Assembly: GCA_003427395.1 (NCBI GenBank)
Contig: BFEA01000360.1
Coordinates: 82,074-146,073 of the forward strand
Source of the DNA: Chara braunii
Taxonomy: Eukaryota; Streptophyta; Charophyceae; Charales; Characeae
Length of the DNA stretch: 64,000 bases
Direction of reading: 5' to 3'
Positions 42,944 to 53,657 of the stretch are shown piece after piece. The position numbers and the translations under genes were made by a program. The notes under the pieces are model-generated. The model saw only the letters and a program-made list of their open reading frames with translations. It had not been told where the DNA came from and did no database searches. Each line of letters opens with the position of its first letter. Position 1 is the first letter of the stretch.

Positions 42944-43582
42944 TTGTTTTGGGAATTCTTTTTCCCAAGGTGGGGCTTCTACAAGCTCCAACTCGGGAAA
43001 CACATCAGGGCAGTGGAAGTTGTAGCTGTTTCTACTCCTGATGAAGTGGGTGATGTACCCTCCCCACTTCAAGAGTTGGCCGGAGATATTGACTCTTTAG
43101 TCACCTCACCAACGCATCCTGGCCCAACGATACTCAGTTCGTTGGATGTGCCTGAGGCCTTAGAAGACTTACAAATTGAGTGGCTGGCAAGGGACCCTCG
43201 TGAGTCTTGGGTGGCACTAAGTTGTGGTCCTAGAGGGGAGCATTTTGTAGTGGAAGTTGGTGTAGATGCCCGCAAGTGTGGTGCCTTCGTAGACATTGGC
43301 TCCACAAAGAACTTCATAAGTTGCGACTGCGTTGAGAGACTGCTCCTAAAGGACCGGGGGCAATGCCTGAGTAGACTAGTAGCATCTACTTTGGCCAACA
43401 AAGAGCGCATGATGGTAGAAGACTATGTCGGGGAAGTGGTCTGCACCTTCTCTTATGGAGGTGGTGAACTTAATCATAAGATTTTATTCCTAGTCAGTGA
43501 CAACTTCCCGTTTGGCATGTTATTAGGTATGTACTACCTCGAGGTTTCCAAACCTAGTTTGACTAGGACAATAAAGTGCTAA
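42944..43582 (+). pseudogene. Element E retropepsin
   Basis: The 212-codon frame includes a linker (DVPEALEDLQIEWLARDPRESW) and the protease: EVGVDARKCGAFVDIGSTKNFI, with Ile in the middle of the D-T/S-G triad. It continues with RLVASTLANKERMMVEDYVG, FSYGGGELNHKILFLVSD and FGMLLGMYYLEV. The frame is open across the whole domain, so this is the best-preserved protease of the A/C/E lineage here. A stop follows at 43582 and separates it from RT. Confidence 0.8.
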
Positions 43583-43824
43583 AGCATGAGTTGCCTAATA
43601 GGAGAACCATTAGACTAGCTAAGTACGAGGTTAGCAGGTTAGTTTACTCCTATGGGTGCTTGTGCACACCGTTGTTCTATAACTACTATAAACAAAACCA
43701 GGAGGAGAGTATATAATTAGTGTTCGTCTTTGAGAAAGGGGAGGTCGTTAAATCAGCCCAAATATGAAATCCGTCGTCGCTGAGTACCACGATCCACGAT
43801 CTGTTTGAGGAGCCTTCAGGAGTC

Positions 43825-44505
43825 GTGGATAGGGAGGTGTGTCCATGCCATATAGATAATTCCAGGGACTCAGGGAGCAAGATACCCAGAGGAGGAATTT
43901 ATAGGATAGCATTGACCGAGTTAGACGGACTTTGGCGACAACTAAAAGAGTTTACAGAAAAGGGTTGGACACGGCCTAGCACCTCCCCCCTTGGCTCACC
44001 ACTCTTATTTGTCCTAAAGAAGGGGGGGATACGGAGGATGTGCATTTATTATAGATGCCTCAATGCCATCACTGTCAAGAACGCAGAGCCTCTACTACGC
44101 ATCGATGACCTTTTGGATAGGGTGGAGGGGTGTAAGTACTATTTCAAGATAGACTTAAAATCCAGCTACCATCAGATTGCCATTAAGCCAGAGGACCAAC
44201 ACAAAACTGCATTTCAGACCAGGTACAATCTGTTTGAGTTTGTGGTAATGCCCTTTGGCCTTTGCAATGCATCGATTATATTCCAACACACCATGAATAG
44301 ACTTTTTTATGACCACTTGGATAAGTTCATCGTCGTGTACCTCAATGACATACTTATCTTTAGTAAAACGGTCGAGGAGCATGCCCAACATATAGAAACT
44401 GTATTTTCACTCCAACAACACAGGTATAAGATCAACTTAGAGAAATACGAGTTCGGTTGTACAAAATCTTGTACTTGGGTTATGAGATATCCGCGGAAGG
44501 GATAA
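43825..44505 (+). pseudogene. Element E reverse transcriptase
   Basis: The 226-codon frame reads through the fingers and palm: WTRPSTSPLGSPLLFVLKK, MCIYYRCLNAITVKN, YFKIDLKSSYHQI with the first catalytic Asp, FVVMPFGLCNASIIFQ, and VVYLNDILIFSK. The last is the YxDD box with the first of its two Asp changed to Asn, which should inactivate polymerisation. A frameshift at about 44450 then moves the thumb and connection into the next frame. Confidence 0.88.
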
Positions 44506-45140
44506 GGCTCGAAGATACCAAGGTGGCTAGCATTCGTGACTGCCCACGGCCTCAGTCTGTGACCGAGGTCAGATCTTTCTTAGTGATGATCGGCTACTAT
44601 CGCAACTTCGTGAAGAACTATAGCACTATGGCCTCTCATTTGAAGGATCTAACTCACCTTGACACACCATGGGAATGGACCGACGAGTGTGAGGCAGCCT
44701 TCAAGCGTTTGAAGCATGCTCTCATGCACCATGAGGTTCTCATGGTTCCCGATCCGGAAAGGTCATTCACTGTGACCACTAACGCAAGCCAATATGGCAT
44801 TCGCGGAGTGTTGGCCCAACAGGAAGGGAAGAAGTTAAGGCCGATCGAGTTCATGAGTAAGAAGATGCCATCGAAGAAATTGGCGAAGTCCACATACGAA
44901 CGAGAACTTTATACCCTCTACAAAATACTTGTTCACCGGAGACACTATCTGTTAGGAAGGTTCTTCTACTTGAGAACCGACCATCAAACGATCAAGTGGA
45001 TTAAGATGCAACTTGTTCACTCTGACACCACTTAAACGTTGTATTGAAGTCATAGATCAATAGGACTTTAAGCTAGATTACTTGAAGGGAGAGTATAACA
45101 AGGTTGATGATGCGCTGTCACGAAGGGAAGACTACCTCGG
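44457..45140 (+). pseudogene. Element E RT thumb and RNase H
   Basis: Frame 44457-45035 contains YLGYEISAEGIRLEDTK, RSFLVMIGYYRNFVKNYS, FTVTTNASQYGIRGVLAQQ and YERELYTLYKILVHRRHYL, ending near the FYLRTDHQTIKW motif. The usual catalytic Asp in the first RNase H strand appears as Asn (TTNAS against TTDAR in element A). After a frame change, YLKGEYNKVDDALS is read near 45080-45120. Confidence 0.78.
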
Positions 45141-45238
45141 TGCGTTAATTACCGAGTTTGGCTTATCCGAGGATGTAACTTGATCCTTGGTGGAAGCCTA
45201 CAAGGAAGATCTCGTCACTATGAACATCATTCCCAAAA

Positions 45239-45696
45239 TTGAGGCAAAAGATAAGGCCACATCACATGAGTTTGTCATGGTGGATGGGCTACTCTTTCTT
45301 GATAAGGCAGGATTTAAGAGACCCAATTGTCCCATCTAGTGAGATTTTACGCAGTTTATTTTTAGGTGAGTGTCATGACGTGATGGGTCACTTTGGCTAT
45401 AAACAGACGAGTGCAAACCTGGTACAACGATTTTGATGGTCTGATATGCTAGATGAAGCCAAGCAGCGCGTATAGACTTGTCAAGTGTGTCAGCGAGACA
45501 GGCCGCGAACTCAAGCTTCACTTGGGTTACTCAAGCCCTTTCCCATTCATGTTGGTCCGGGACAGAGCATCTTCATGGACTTCATGGATACCCAAGTGAC
45601 CAGCAAGAGTGGCAAGAGGCATATCTTCGTCATAGTTGATAGGTTTACCAAGTACGCTAGATTGATTTCCATGCCAGAGACTGCAAGGACTAAACA
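45239..45696 (+). pseudogene. Element E integrase N-terminal part, truncated
   Basis: The HHCC region is recognisable in two frames: FLGECHDVMGHFGYKQTSANL (45345-45408) and CQVCQRDRPRTQASLGL (from about 45480). The core follows with MDFMDTQVTSKSGKRHIFVIVDRF. Homology to element A integrase ends at HV (45690-45699), where unrelated sequence beginning TGTTACGAACTCC takes over. The rest of integrase and the 3' LTR of E are missing from the window. Confidence 0.82.
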
Positions 45697-45833
45697 TGTT
45701 ACGAACTCCACCAGGGCTCGATCCCTGGTCTGTAGGTTACCACCCTCCATTTTGTTGTATTTAATATTTATTTATTTTTTTGTTTTTACAATTGTTTTGC
45801 TTTATTTTGTTTTTGCTCTTCTTATTTCTGACA
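45697..45833 (+). mobile_element. Putative short LTR (element G), 137 bp
   Basis: TGTTACGAACTCC...TTTCTGACA has the TG/CA ends and short imperfect inverted termini of an LTR. It starts exactly where element E is cut, and it is followed after two bases by TGGCGCCAAC, which resembles a primer-binding site. A small hairpin, CCAGGGCTCGATCCCTGG, lies near its start. The downstream part is lost in the assembly gap, so the second LTR cannot be seen. Confidence 0.5.
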
Positions 45834-45835
45834 GT

Positions 45836-45845
45836 TGGCGCCAAC
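45836..45845 (+). other. Putative primer-binding site of element G
   Basis: TGGCGCCAAC begins two bases after the candidate LTR. TGGCGCC-type sites complementary to tRNA-Asp are known in plant Ty3/gypsy elements, but the following bases here do not match that tRNA as I remember it. The motif CATTTTGGCGCCCA recurs twice downstream (45849 and 45920). Confidence 0.4.
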
Positions 45846-46566
45846 CGCATTTTGGCGCCCATTTTCGAAATCCTTCTTTTGGGACTTTCGAATTCCATAC
45901 ACTTGGCACCATCTGACATTTTGGCGCCCACTCTCAGACTTTCGATTTTCAGCTTTTGCTCTTAGTCATTTTCACTTTCGCCCTCAGGACCGTACTTGAG
46001 TCTGGTACTTATGTACGGACTCAAGCCCAATACGGGCACCAAGTTTTCAGCCTCAATGCTTGTGTTCAATGTGACTTTGCTTCGACATCACGTTCGAGAA
46101 TTCAAGACTGCAACTTTGCCACTTTACCACTTTGTGTTTGCGTCCATCGAGTCTTGTCGAGTCTGCGTCGAGTTGAGTGAGCGTGTGTGTGTGATCTCAC
46201 TCTCCCTCTCTCTCCCAGCCTCACAGCTCTGCCTCTGCCTCATCACACTAGCATTGGAGCGACATCGATCACCCTCCCGCCCGCCTTGATCGACGCGGAG
46301 CAGCTTCAATGACGCCATCCTCGTCACCATCAACATTGTCAAGTTATTCCCGTTGCCGCCATCTCCACCGTCGACATTGCCATGTCATCGTCATCGTCGT
46401 CGCTGCCATGTCATCGACGATCCTGGATCGCCGACAACAAGGTGCAGCTACGTTATTACTTTTTATTTTAATTTTTTCTTTTTTATTATCTTTTTTATTT
46501 TTTCTTGTCCTTCTTCTCTCTTCTTCTTCATCGTTTCTTTGCTCTCATCATCTTTCCCCTGTTTTT
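45846..46566. other. Leader-like sequence of element G
   Basis: No supported gene. It contains CTCTCCCTCTCTCTCCC, a GTCATCGTCATCGTCGTCG triplet-rich stretch (46385-46410), and a pyrimidine/AT-rich tract up to 46560. Frames here are low complexity. Confidence 0.35.
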
Positions 46567-46700
46567 CCTTGAAATCGAAAATCTCGAAATCGAAATCAAT
46601 TCGATTTCGATTATGAAATCGACTCGATTTCGATTCGCAATCTAAATCAATTCGATTTCGATTCTGAAATCGAAATCAAATTGATTTCGATTTGATTCCC
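46567..46700. repeat. CGATTTCGATT / CGAAATCGAAATC self-complementary repeat
   Basis: Alternating ATTCGATTTCGATT and GAAATCGAAATC blocks are complementary to one another, so the single strand can fold into several hairpins. A poly-C run (about 46703-46717) and CATCAT triplets follow. Such low-complexity palindromic sequence probably contributes to the assembly gap beyond it. Confidence 0.7.
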
Positions 46701-46951
46701 TCTCCCCCCCCCCCCCACCATATTCGCGGTCATCATCATCATCATCCTCATTGTCGTCATCATCATCATCATCTTCCCCTTCCTTGCGCTCTGCTTTCCC
46801 CCCCACACAACGTTCCCTCCCCGCGCGCTACTTCCCCCCCCCTCGTGCTTTACTCCCCTCCCCCGCGCGGCGCTCGCTACTTTTCCTCCCCCACGCATTA
46901 CTTTCGCCCCCGCGCCCCACCTTTCCCCCCATGCGATCCTCCTCCTCCCGC

Positions 46952-47366
46952 NNNNNNNNNNNNNNNNNNNNNNNNNNNNNNNNNNNNNNNNNNNNNNNNN
47001 NNNNNNNNNNNNNNNNNNNNNNNNNNNNNNNNNNNNNNNNNNNNNNNNNNNNNNNNNNNNNNNNNNNNNNNNNNNNNNNNNNNNNNNNNNNNNNNNNNNN
47101 NNNNNNNNNNNNNNNNNNNNNNNNNNNNNNNNNNNNNNNNNNNNNNNNNNNNNNNNNNNNNNNNNNNNNNNNNNNNNNNNNNNNNNNNNNNNNNNNNNNN
47201 NNNNNNNNNNNNNNNNNNNNNNNNNNNNNNNNNNNNNNNNNNNNNNNNNNNNNNNNNNNNNNNNNNNNNNNNNNNNNNNNNNNNNNNNNNNNNNNNNNNN
47301 NNNNNNNNNNNNNNNNNNNNNNNNNNNNNNNNNNNNNNNNNNNNNNNNNNNNNNNNNNNNNNNNNN
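46952..47366. other. Assembly gap (415 N)
   Basis: All bases are N. Frames running through it are meaningless. Sequence on its left is C-rich (CCTCCTCCTCCCGC), and on its right AT-rich. Single ambiguous bases also occur at 8005 and 48471. Confidence 0.99.
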
Positions 47367-47545
47367 ATTATTCCTAATTAGTCCTATTACCCTTATCATA
47401 CTATTGGATAGCCCACATAGCTAGGATCACTTCTCCCTCAAAAATTTTTTTTTTTTCTTTTCGAATATCATCTTTTCTGTAAATTTCCCAAATAACTCGA
47501 ATCTTAATGAATTCTTTTAAATTTTATTTGGAATTTACTGTAATT
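47367..47545. repeat. AT-rich host repeat, part 1
   Basis: AT-rich sequence resembling 48090-48191, 48963-49013 and 58143-58345, with the shared motif TCGAAAATACTTTAGA(A/G)TTAATTAA in the later parts. These four pieces flank three insertions, so they are likely remnants of one region. Confidence 0.5.
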
Positions 47546-47801
47546 CATGGTTGCCCCGGACCCGGACATCCAGACACTGGACACCGGGCCCGGACCTGTG
47601 TTCGGATTAATCCAAACGTCTGGTAATCTGGACACCGATCCGGACATACGGACTTGAACGGTCTGATTATGAATGAACAGGTCCGGATGTTCAAATATTG
47701 ATTAAAAAAAAAAAAAAAAAAACACACACAGACACACGATGTTGTTGTTGTATTATACTACTTATCTTGAACCCACTCACATACATGCAGTGTCACACGA
47801 G

Positions 47802-47832
<31 letters not shown>

Positions 47833-48089
47833 ACCACTTCTTATTGGCCCGCTGTTGCTCACCCAATATTGCAAGTACGGGCCCTTCAGGGCTAGGTCCG
47901 GTTGGCCCAACGTTCCGCCAAAAATTGTACCAACAATTTTCGGGGGTTCACCAGGCGGCATAAAATCGCCTGGGGACCCCAAAAAAAGTTCCTGAATTTT
48001 TTAGAAATGGGGCCCAACCGGACACCCCAAACCGAACATCCAGACCGGACCGTCTTGATCCCCATCCGGATGTCCGGTCAACAACCATG
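47546..48089. mobile_element. hAT-type non-autonomous element 1, 544 bp
   Basis: The ends are inverted, CATGGTTG at the left and CAACCATG at the right, flanked by an 8-bp duplication with one mismatch (CTGTAATT at 47538-47545, CTTTAATT at 48090-48097). Subterminal regions are full of CCGGAC/GTCCGG motifs in both orientations, as expected for transposase-binding repeats. An A run and an AC microsatellite (about 47704-47833) lie inside. It encodes no transposase. Confidence 0.8.
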
Positions 48090-48191
48090 CTTTAATTAAT
48101 TTGGAGTTTCAACCTTTTTACCTTTCTACTGTTAATTCCTTTCGAAAAGATTCAATTAATCTGAGATTAGTTTTTCGAAAATACTTTAGAA

Positions 48192-48962
48192 CAGGGTTGC
48201 CTGACCGAAGGTTCGGGGGTCCCCGAGCTGGCCCCCGAACGTTCGGGCGTTCGGGGTCCCGTTCGGGGCCGAACACCTCCAGGTTCGGCCCCCGCCAAAA
48301 AACATTTTTGGGGCCTAAAAATAACTTTTTTTTTCCTAGTGTTTTTTTGTGAGTTCTCTATGATGTAACCTACACGCTATAAATTTTGAAGCCATTCTGC
48401 TTAACCAAAAAAACATTAAAAATCGTCTAAGATGGGGGGTGTCAAAACGTGCTCGCCCACTCACTATTTTNTTTTTTTTCACTTTTAACTTATTGTTTTC
48501 ACTTTATTTCGGGCCAAAAAAAAATATTATTTTTTGAAACTTTTTTAGCGAGTTATTGATTATGTAGACTACATATCTGTAAAATTTCAGGGCATTTTTC
48601 AATGCCAAAAAATAATTAAAAATCGGCAATGATGGCGGTGTCGAAAAGGTGCTGGCACACTCACTCATTTTAATTCTCTTTTTATTTTTGCTTATTTTTA
48701 TCATAGTGTCTATTTTCTGTATTTGATTTTTAATTCAAATTTGGTAAAGAATTTGGATGTAGTGCCCAGGCAAATGTTTTTTAGTTTATTCTTCTGGATA
48801 ACATATATTTTTTCCGGAATTGTTTGAAAACTTTTGTTTTTTTATTTTTTTATTTTTTTGGTCCGCGTTCGGCCCGAACGGCCGAACGCCTTCCGAAGAG
48901 GTCCCGTACGTTCGGGCGTTCGGGTTCGGGCGCTCGGCCCGTCCCGAACGCCGGCAACCCTG
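48192..48962. mobile_element. hAT-type non-autonomous element 2, 771 bp
   Basis: Termini CAGGGTTGCC and GGCAACCCTG are perfect 10-bp inverted repeats. The flanking 8-bp duplication CTTTAGAA is exact (48184-48191 and 48963-48970). Both ends carry many CGTTCGGG-type subterminal repeats. The interior is AT-rich and contains a directly repeated module (ATTTT-rich, near 48365 and 48550: TGTAACCTACACG against TGTAGACTACATA). No transposase is present; it must be mobilised in trans by a hAT transposase. Confidence 0.9.
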
Positions 48963-49013
48963 CTTTAGAATTAATTAAATTCTTTCTCAATTTTTTTTTT
49001 GTAATTCGAAAAT

Positions 49014-50002
49014 TGCAAGGAAAATGAGCAATAGCGAGATGAAAGAATCTAGAATGCACAATCACATTCAAATCCAGAAAGTCTCACAGTGTCCAGAAAG
49101 CAGCATTGCACCAATATTATACCGATGGAGAATCAAAACACTGAAACCCAATGTCAATGAGAGCTTACTCTCGCCATCACTAACATAAGTGTACATGCCC
49201 GTCCCCACTACTTGGCGCTCGGCGCCCAGACTACTCCCCACACAGTTACTATCTGCCTACGAATTGACAATGCAACTGTTGACACCAGCATCCACCAAAG
49301 TACATGAAGATGCCGCCCAATGCAAACCATCGCCAATGCCAGGTATGATCCCTCACATCGTCATCCTCGTCTCTACTTCTCTCTCTCTCGTTTGTCTTTG
49401 TTCCTCATCTCCCTTCTTTACACTTGAAGATCACCACTACGCCTTGTTGTAACACCAAGCCTCAGCCAGCTATGGCGCTGCCCTCAGCAGTGCCCTTCCT
49501 TCTTCACGTTTGCATGTGCGCTGCACCATGCTCTGCGCTAGCTGCAGCCTGCGACCACTCGCTCCAGCAGTGCTACCGCAAACTAGCATGTGCCCGAATG
49601 AAATGCCAGGCAGCGAACTCTTTCCTATATGGAGAGAGTTTGGCCTGGCCTGCGACCTGGCTAGGCTGGGCATGCGCCCAAAAGCTTATGGTAGGCCCAA
49701 GGTAGCTAGGCCTATGTTCCTGCTGCTGGGCCTCATTCAGTTACGCCTCCCAACTGTCTGTGTATATTGTTGCGAACGTGGCCTAGGGCGTGTCTTTCAA
49801 AAAAGGCCTAGAGGGTCGTGGAAAGTATTCGCTTCTCGGGACCTGGGTTCCCTCAACCAACTGACATGGCACAACTGCCTGAACTCCAAATACGAAATTG
49901 ATAGCATTGGGCCTCTCGTGATTTGTTAGGCCCACCTTCACTTAGGGCGGGCACATTTGCATAAGGGGCCCCTGAGGCCTGCCGAGGAGCCAAATCCTCG
50001 CA
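49014..50002 (-). mobile_element. Element C 3' LTR
   Basis: 989 bp, TGCAAGG...CCTCGCA on the plus strand, paired with the 983-bp copy at 57160-58142 in the same orientation. The two differ at scattered sites, by eye roughly one in ten, so the insertion is not recent. Inside lie TTGGCGCTCGGCGCC (near 49213) and CTATATGG (49626), also found in other family LTRs. The polypurine tract on its right shows it is the 3' LTR of a minus-strand element. Confidence 0.93.
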
Positions 50003-50016
50003 TTCCCTCCTCCTTT
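50003..50016 (-). other. Polypurine tract of element C
   Basis: The minus strand reads AAAGGAGGAGGGAA, immediately before the 3' LTR. This is the expected primer for second-strand DNA synthesis. Confidence 0.88.
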
Positions 50017-50029
50017 ACTTCGATAGTCC

Positions 50030-50432
50030 CCTGAGAAGTCCTCTTCCATAACCTGCAATCACTTGGGGAGCTGTTTGTTGGAGTTTTTCTCTAGTAAATC
50101 ACAAATCTTCACTGGATCCGTATGGTGTCTGAATATGACATGGTACTGTATCCTTGGCTTTGGAGGTCGGCCTCTACTGGGAGGTTAAGGCACTGCGGCG
50201 GTCTTCCACGATTTCGTCAATGTCGACTTCCCCATCCATGGTTGGGGGCAGCATTGATCGTCTGGAGGGAAACTGTGCAGTCTCTAAAAAAGGAGACAAC
50301 TTTGAGGCGTGAAAGACTGGGTGTGTGCGTAGGTGAGCAGGGATGCGAATCACATAGGAAGGTCCATCTATCTGATCCCCAACTATGTCTAGAACCTCCC
50401 AGGGACCGAAATACTAAGGCATTAATTTTCAT
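50030..50432 (-). pseudogene. Element C integrase C-terminus and chromodomain-like module
   Basis: On the minus strand a frame near 50420-50180 reads YFGPWEVLDIVGDQIDGPSY and then DGEVDIDEIVEDRRS, matching the GPY/F and chromodomain-like parts of element A. Stops and shifts interrupt it at about 50185 and again near 50080. Pol therefore ends just before the polypurine tract, as in A. Confidence 0.7.
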
Positions 50433-50487
50433 GAAATTCCCAACTCCTGACGCAGTTCAGACAACTTAACCCAGACACTGTCCCTAT

Positions 50488-51330
50488 CTAAAAGTTAGAA
50501 GGCCGTCTATGTTTGTTCTCAGATGCAATCATAGCATCGTGAGACTTCCTAATATGTTCGACGGCCTGTTGTAGCATCTGTTCATACTTGACAACAAACT
50601 CTATGTTGTCGGGTGTTGAAGCCGGCTGCTTCTCAGGTAGCAGAAAGTCAAGTGCAGTTATGGGCTTCCAACCAAGATGCAGTTGGTTGGGAGTCATACC
50701 AGTAGTGTTGTGAACAACATTGTCGTATAGGCTGGCGATGAGAGGTAATTTCTCGTCCCAGTCATCCTGACTTGGCTTAATGTAATGCCGTAGAAGGTGC
50801 TGCACTACTCGGTTCATCTGTTCTGCCTGGCCATTTGACTCAGCGTGACTTCCTGATGTCATCTCCAGTCGGGTGCCCATCTGTTGGGCAGTATTTTGGC
50901 ACAGTTCGCTATTGAAGCGAACTTCCCTATCACTGACAATGGACTTGGGCAAACCAAAGTCTCATACCTAGTTATCCAAAAACAGCTTAATGACATAGTC
51001 AGTTTTGTTGTTTCTGGCATAGCGCTTCGTCTAGCATACTTGGAAAACCGATCCATTATAACGAAGATGTGTCTCTTTCCGCTCCTATTGGTCACCAAGG
51101 TATCCATGAAGTCCATGGACACACTTTGACCGAGACCTTCAGGGATCGGCTAGGGCTTGATAAGCCCAAGTGGAGCTTGAGTCCTAGGTTTGTCCCGTTG
51201 GCAAACCTGGCAAGTTTCAATGTACTTCCTCACATCTTGCATCATAGAAGGCCACCAGAATCTTTGTACTAGGCTAGCTTATGTCTTTTTATAACCAAAG
51301 TGACCAGTTGCATCATGACACTCACCTAAA
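50488..51330 (-). pseudogene. Element C integrase
   Basis: The HHCC zinc region is near 51320-51170 (CQVCQRD in the -frame). The frame 51122-50859 has MDFMDTLVTNRSGKRHIF. The 154-codon frame 50952-50488 has PKSIVSDREVRFNSELCQ, then SHAESNGQAEQMNRVVQH with the catalytic Glu and WDEKLPLIASLYDN. All three DDE residues exist but lie in two frames. The usual HPQTDGQ stretch reads HAESNGQ here, matching the subfamily of A. Confidence 0.82.
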
Positions 51331-51889
51331 AACAAACTACGCAAAGACTCCCTATCTGGAACACACAATCTTTTATTCCCATCCTTCTCAAGGAACAACA
51401 AGCCATTGACCTCCGTAAATTCGTCAAAAGTGACCTTGTCCTTAGCTCTAACTAACGGATGGTTTATGACATAATTGTGTCCTCCCGATAGACGTCTACC
51501 AAAGATTGAGTTACGTCTTCAAATATCCCAAACTCGGTCACAACGCCCAGATAGTCTGCCCTAGGCGATAGTGCATTGACCACTTTATTATACTCTCCTA
51601 TGAGAGGATAAAGTTGGAAATCGTACATATCTATAGCTTAAATCCATCTTTTGAGTGCATCTGAGAGTACCGGCTATGTCTTAATCCAACGCAAGGTCTC
51701 ATGGTCAGATCTCACATAGAAGAATCTGCCTAGGAGATAGTGTCTCCAGTGGACCAGCGCTCTATAGCGTGCATAAAGCTCACACTCATGCGTGGACTTT
51801 GCCAACTTCTGAGAGGGCATCTTTTTGCTCATGTACTCGATGGGCCTAAACTTTTTCCCCTCCTTTTGCTCAAGGACCGCACCAATGCC
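51331..51889 (-). pseudogene. Element C RNase H remnant
   Basis: No frame of useful length survives. Short stretches on the minus strand correspond to the RNase H of A and E, for example the region opposite CTTCTGAGAGGGCATC (51810, the KMPS...KLAKST motif) and opposite GATAGTGTCTCCAGTGG (51736, WRHYLLGRFF). It is heavily mutated. Confidence 0.65.
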
Positions 51890-52651
51890 TTATTGGCTGG
51901 TGTCAGTGGTCACCACAAAGAATTGCTCAGGATCAGGTAGTTTAAGGACTTTGTCGTGTGTGAGTGCATACTTCAATTTCTTGAAGGTTGCCTCACAACC
52001 TTTTGTCCATTCCCAAGGGGTGTCAAGGCGTGTGAGTTCAGTTAATGGGGAGGCTAGAGTGCTGTAATTTTTCACAAATGGTCTATAGTAGCCTGTCATC
52101 CCCAAGAATGACCTCACCTCATTCACAGACCGAGGTCTGGGCCAGTCACGTATGCTGGCTACCTTGGCATCATCCGGCCTCAAACCGGTTGCAGAAATCT
52201 CATGACCCAAGTACAGGATCTTGGTGCAACCAAACTCACATTTTTCCAAGTTAATCTTGTACTGGTGCTATCTTAGGAGACCTAGCACTGTTTTCACATG
52301 CTCGGCGTGCTCCTGTACAGTCTTACTAAAGATAAAAATATTGTCGAGGTACTGGATGATAAACTTGTTTAAGTACTCATGAAGAATCTGATTCATTGTG
52401 TGTGTGAATGTCCCAGGAGCATTGCATAGACCAAAGGGCATCACCACAAACTCGTACAGACCATACATGGTCTGGAATGTGGTTTTGTGCTGGTCCTCAG
52501 GTCTAATGGCAATTTGATAGTATCCGAACTTCAAATATATCTTTGTGAAGTGTCGGCATCCTTGCACTCTATCCAAGAGAACATCGATGCGGGGTAGGGG
52601 CTCCGCGCTCTTTATGGTGATGGCATTGAGGCCCCTATAGTCAATGCACAT
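51890..52651 (-). pseudogene. Element C reverse transcriptase, catalytic Asp lost
   Basis: The frame 52651-52268 reads MCIDYRGLNAITIKS, FTKIYLKFGYYQIAIRPED, MPFGLCNAPGTF and IQYLDNIFIFSK. The first catalytic Asp (in family K-I-D-L-K) is Tyr, and the YxDD box has Asn as its last residue, so two of the three metal ligands are gone. A frame change near 52260 leads to 52249-51890 with EFGCTKILYLGHEIS and RSFLGMTGYYRPFVKNYS. Confidence 0.9.
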
Positions 52652-53148
52652 CCTTAAGGTACCTCCCTTCTTAGGAACGAATAGGACGGGTGCACCATAA
52701 GAGGAGGTACGAGGTCAAATCTATCCCTTCTCTATGAGCTCTTTGAGCTGGCGGAGGAGCTCATCCAACTTCACAGGAGACATCCTATAAATTCGTCCTC
52801 TAGGTACTTTGCTACCGGGAACGACTTCTATCGCATGGACAACCTCCCTTTCTACCACACCACTGGGCTCCTAAAAAAGGTTTGGATATTGAGCAACGAC
52901 TACTTCTATCTCTGGGGGTGATTTTACAGTCTCCCCTTTCTCAGAGACAAAGATTAGGTACATGCCATCCTTGCGATTCTGTTTATAATAGTTATAGAAA
53001 AAAGATGCACACATTCAGTCATAGTTCTCCACTAGTCTGCTAGCTTTAAGCTTCTGCAGTCTAACGGCTCTTGTATTAGGCAACTTGTGAATCATCACTT
53101 TCCTATACCAATTGAATTGAGGTTGAGCAACCTCGAGGTAGTACAGGC

Positions 53149-53460
53149 CTAACAGCATATCGAATTGTGCTCGTCACTAACAAGAAACGAGATTTTGTGT
53201 CTCAGTTCCCCTCCTCCATAAGAGAAGGTGCAGATTACGTCCTTGATATAGTCTTGGACAACCATATTGTGCTTGTTGGCTAGAGTAGATGCTACAGATC
53301 TGCTCAGCTGCGGCACTTGGTCCCCTAAGCGCAGTTTATCCACACAAGCACGACAAATGAAGTTTTGTGTAGAGCCTATGTCTGTGACGGCGCCCACTTT
53401 GTGGCCACCTACATCAACCTCTACCACGAAATGTTCACCCTTTGGACCTTTGCTGATCAT
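53149..53460 (-). pseudogene. Element C retropepsin
   Basis: The 103-codon frame has VEVDVGGHKVGAVTDIGSTQNFI, with the triad D-I-G, then RSVASTLANKHNMVVQDYIK and FSYGGGELRHKISFLVSDE, and stops early. It is clearly orthologous to the protease of E and A. The late ILG/LLG strand is lost to a frameshift near 53170. Confidence 0.8.
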
Positions 53461-53657
53461 CGCCCAAGAGTCTCATGGGTCCCTCCCTGAACACTCAGTT
53501 TGTAACTCCTCTAAGGACCCTGACACATCTCTCAACCAGAGCATCGGTGAGTCTATGTGTGTTTGCGGGGCGATAATAGGGTCAATAGCCTTGGCCAACG
53601 CCTAAAGTGGAGAAGGCAACATTACCACTTCCGCACGGGTAAGAGCGGCTAAAACTT

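Noticed and set aside
45708-45726. tRNA gene or SINE from the CCAGGGCTCGATCCCTGG hairpin
   Set aside because: Only a T-arm-like hairpin is present. No A box, anticodon arm or acceptor stem can be fitted around it.
46647-47399. Long frames across 46647-47399
   Set aside because: Most of the codons are N. The frame is an artefact of the assembly gap.
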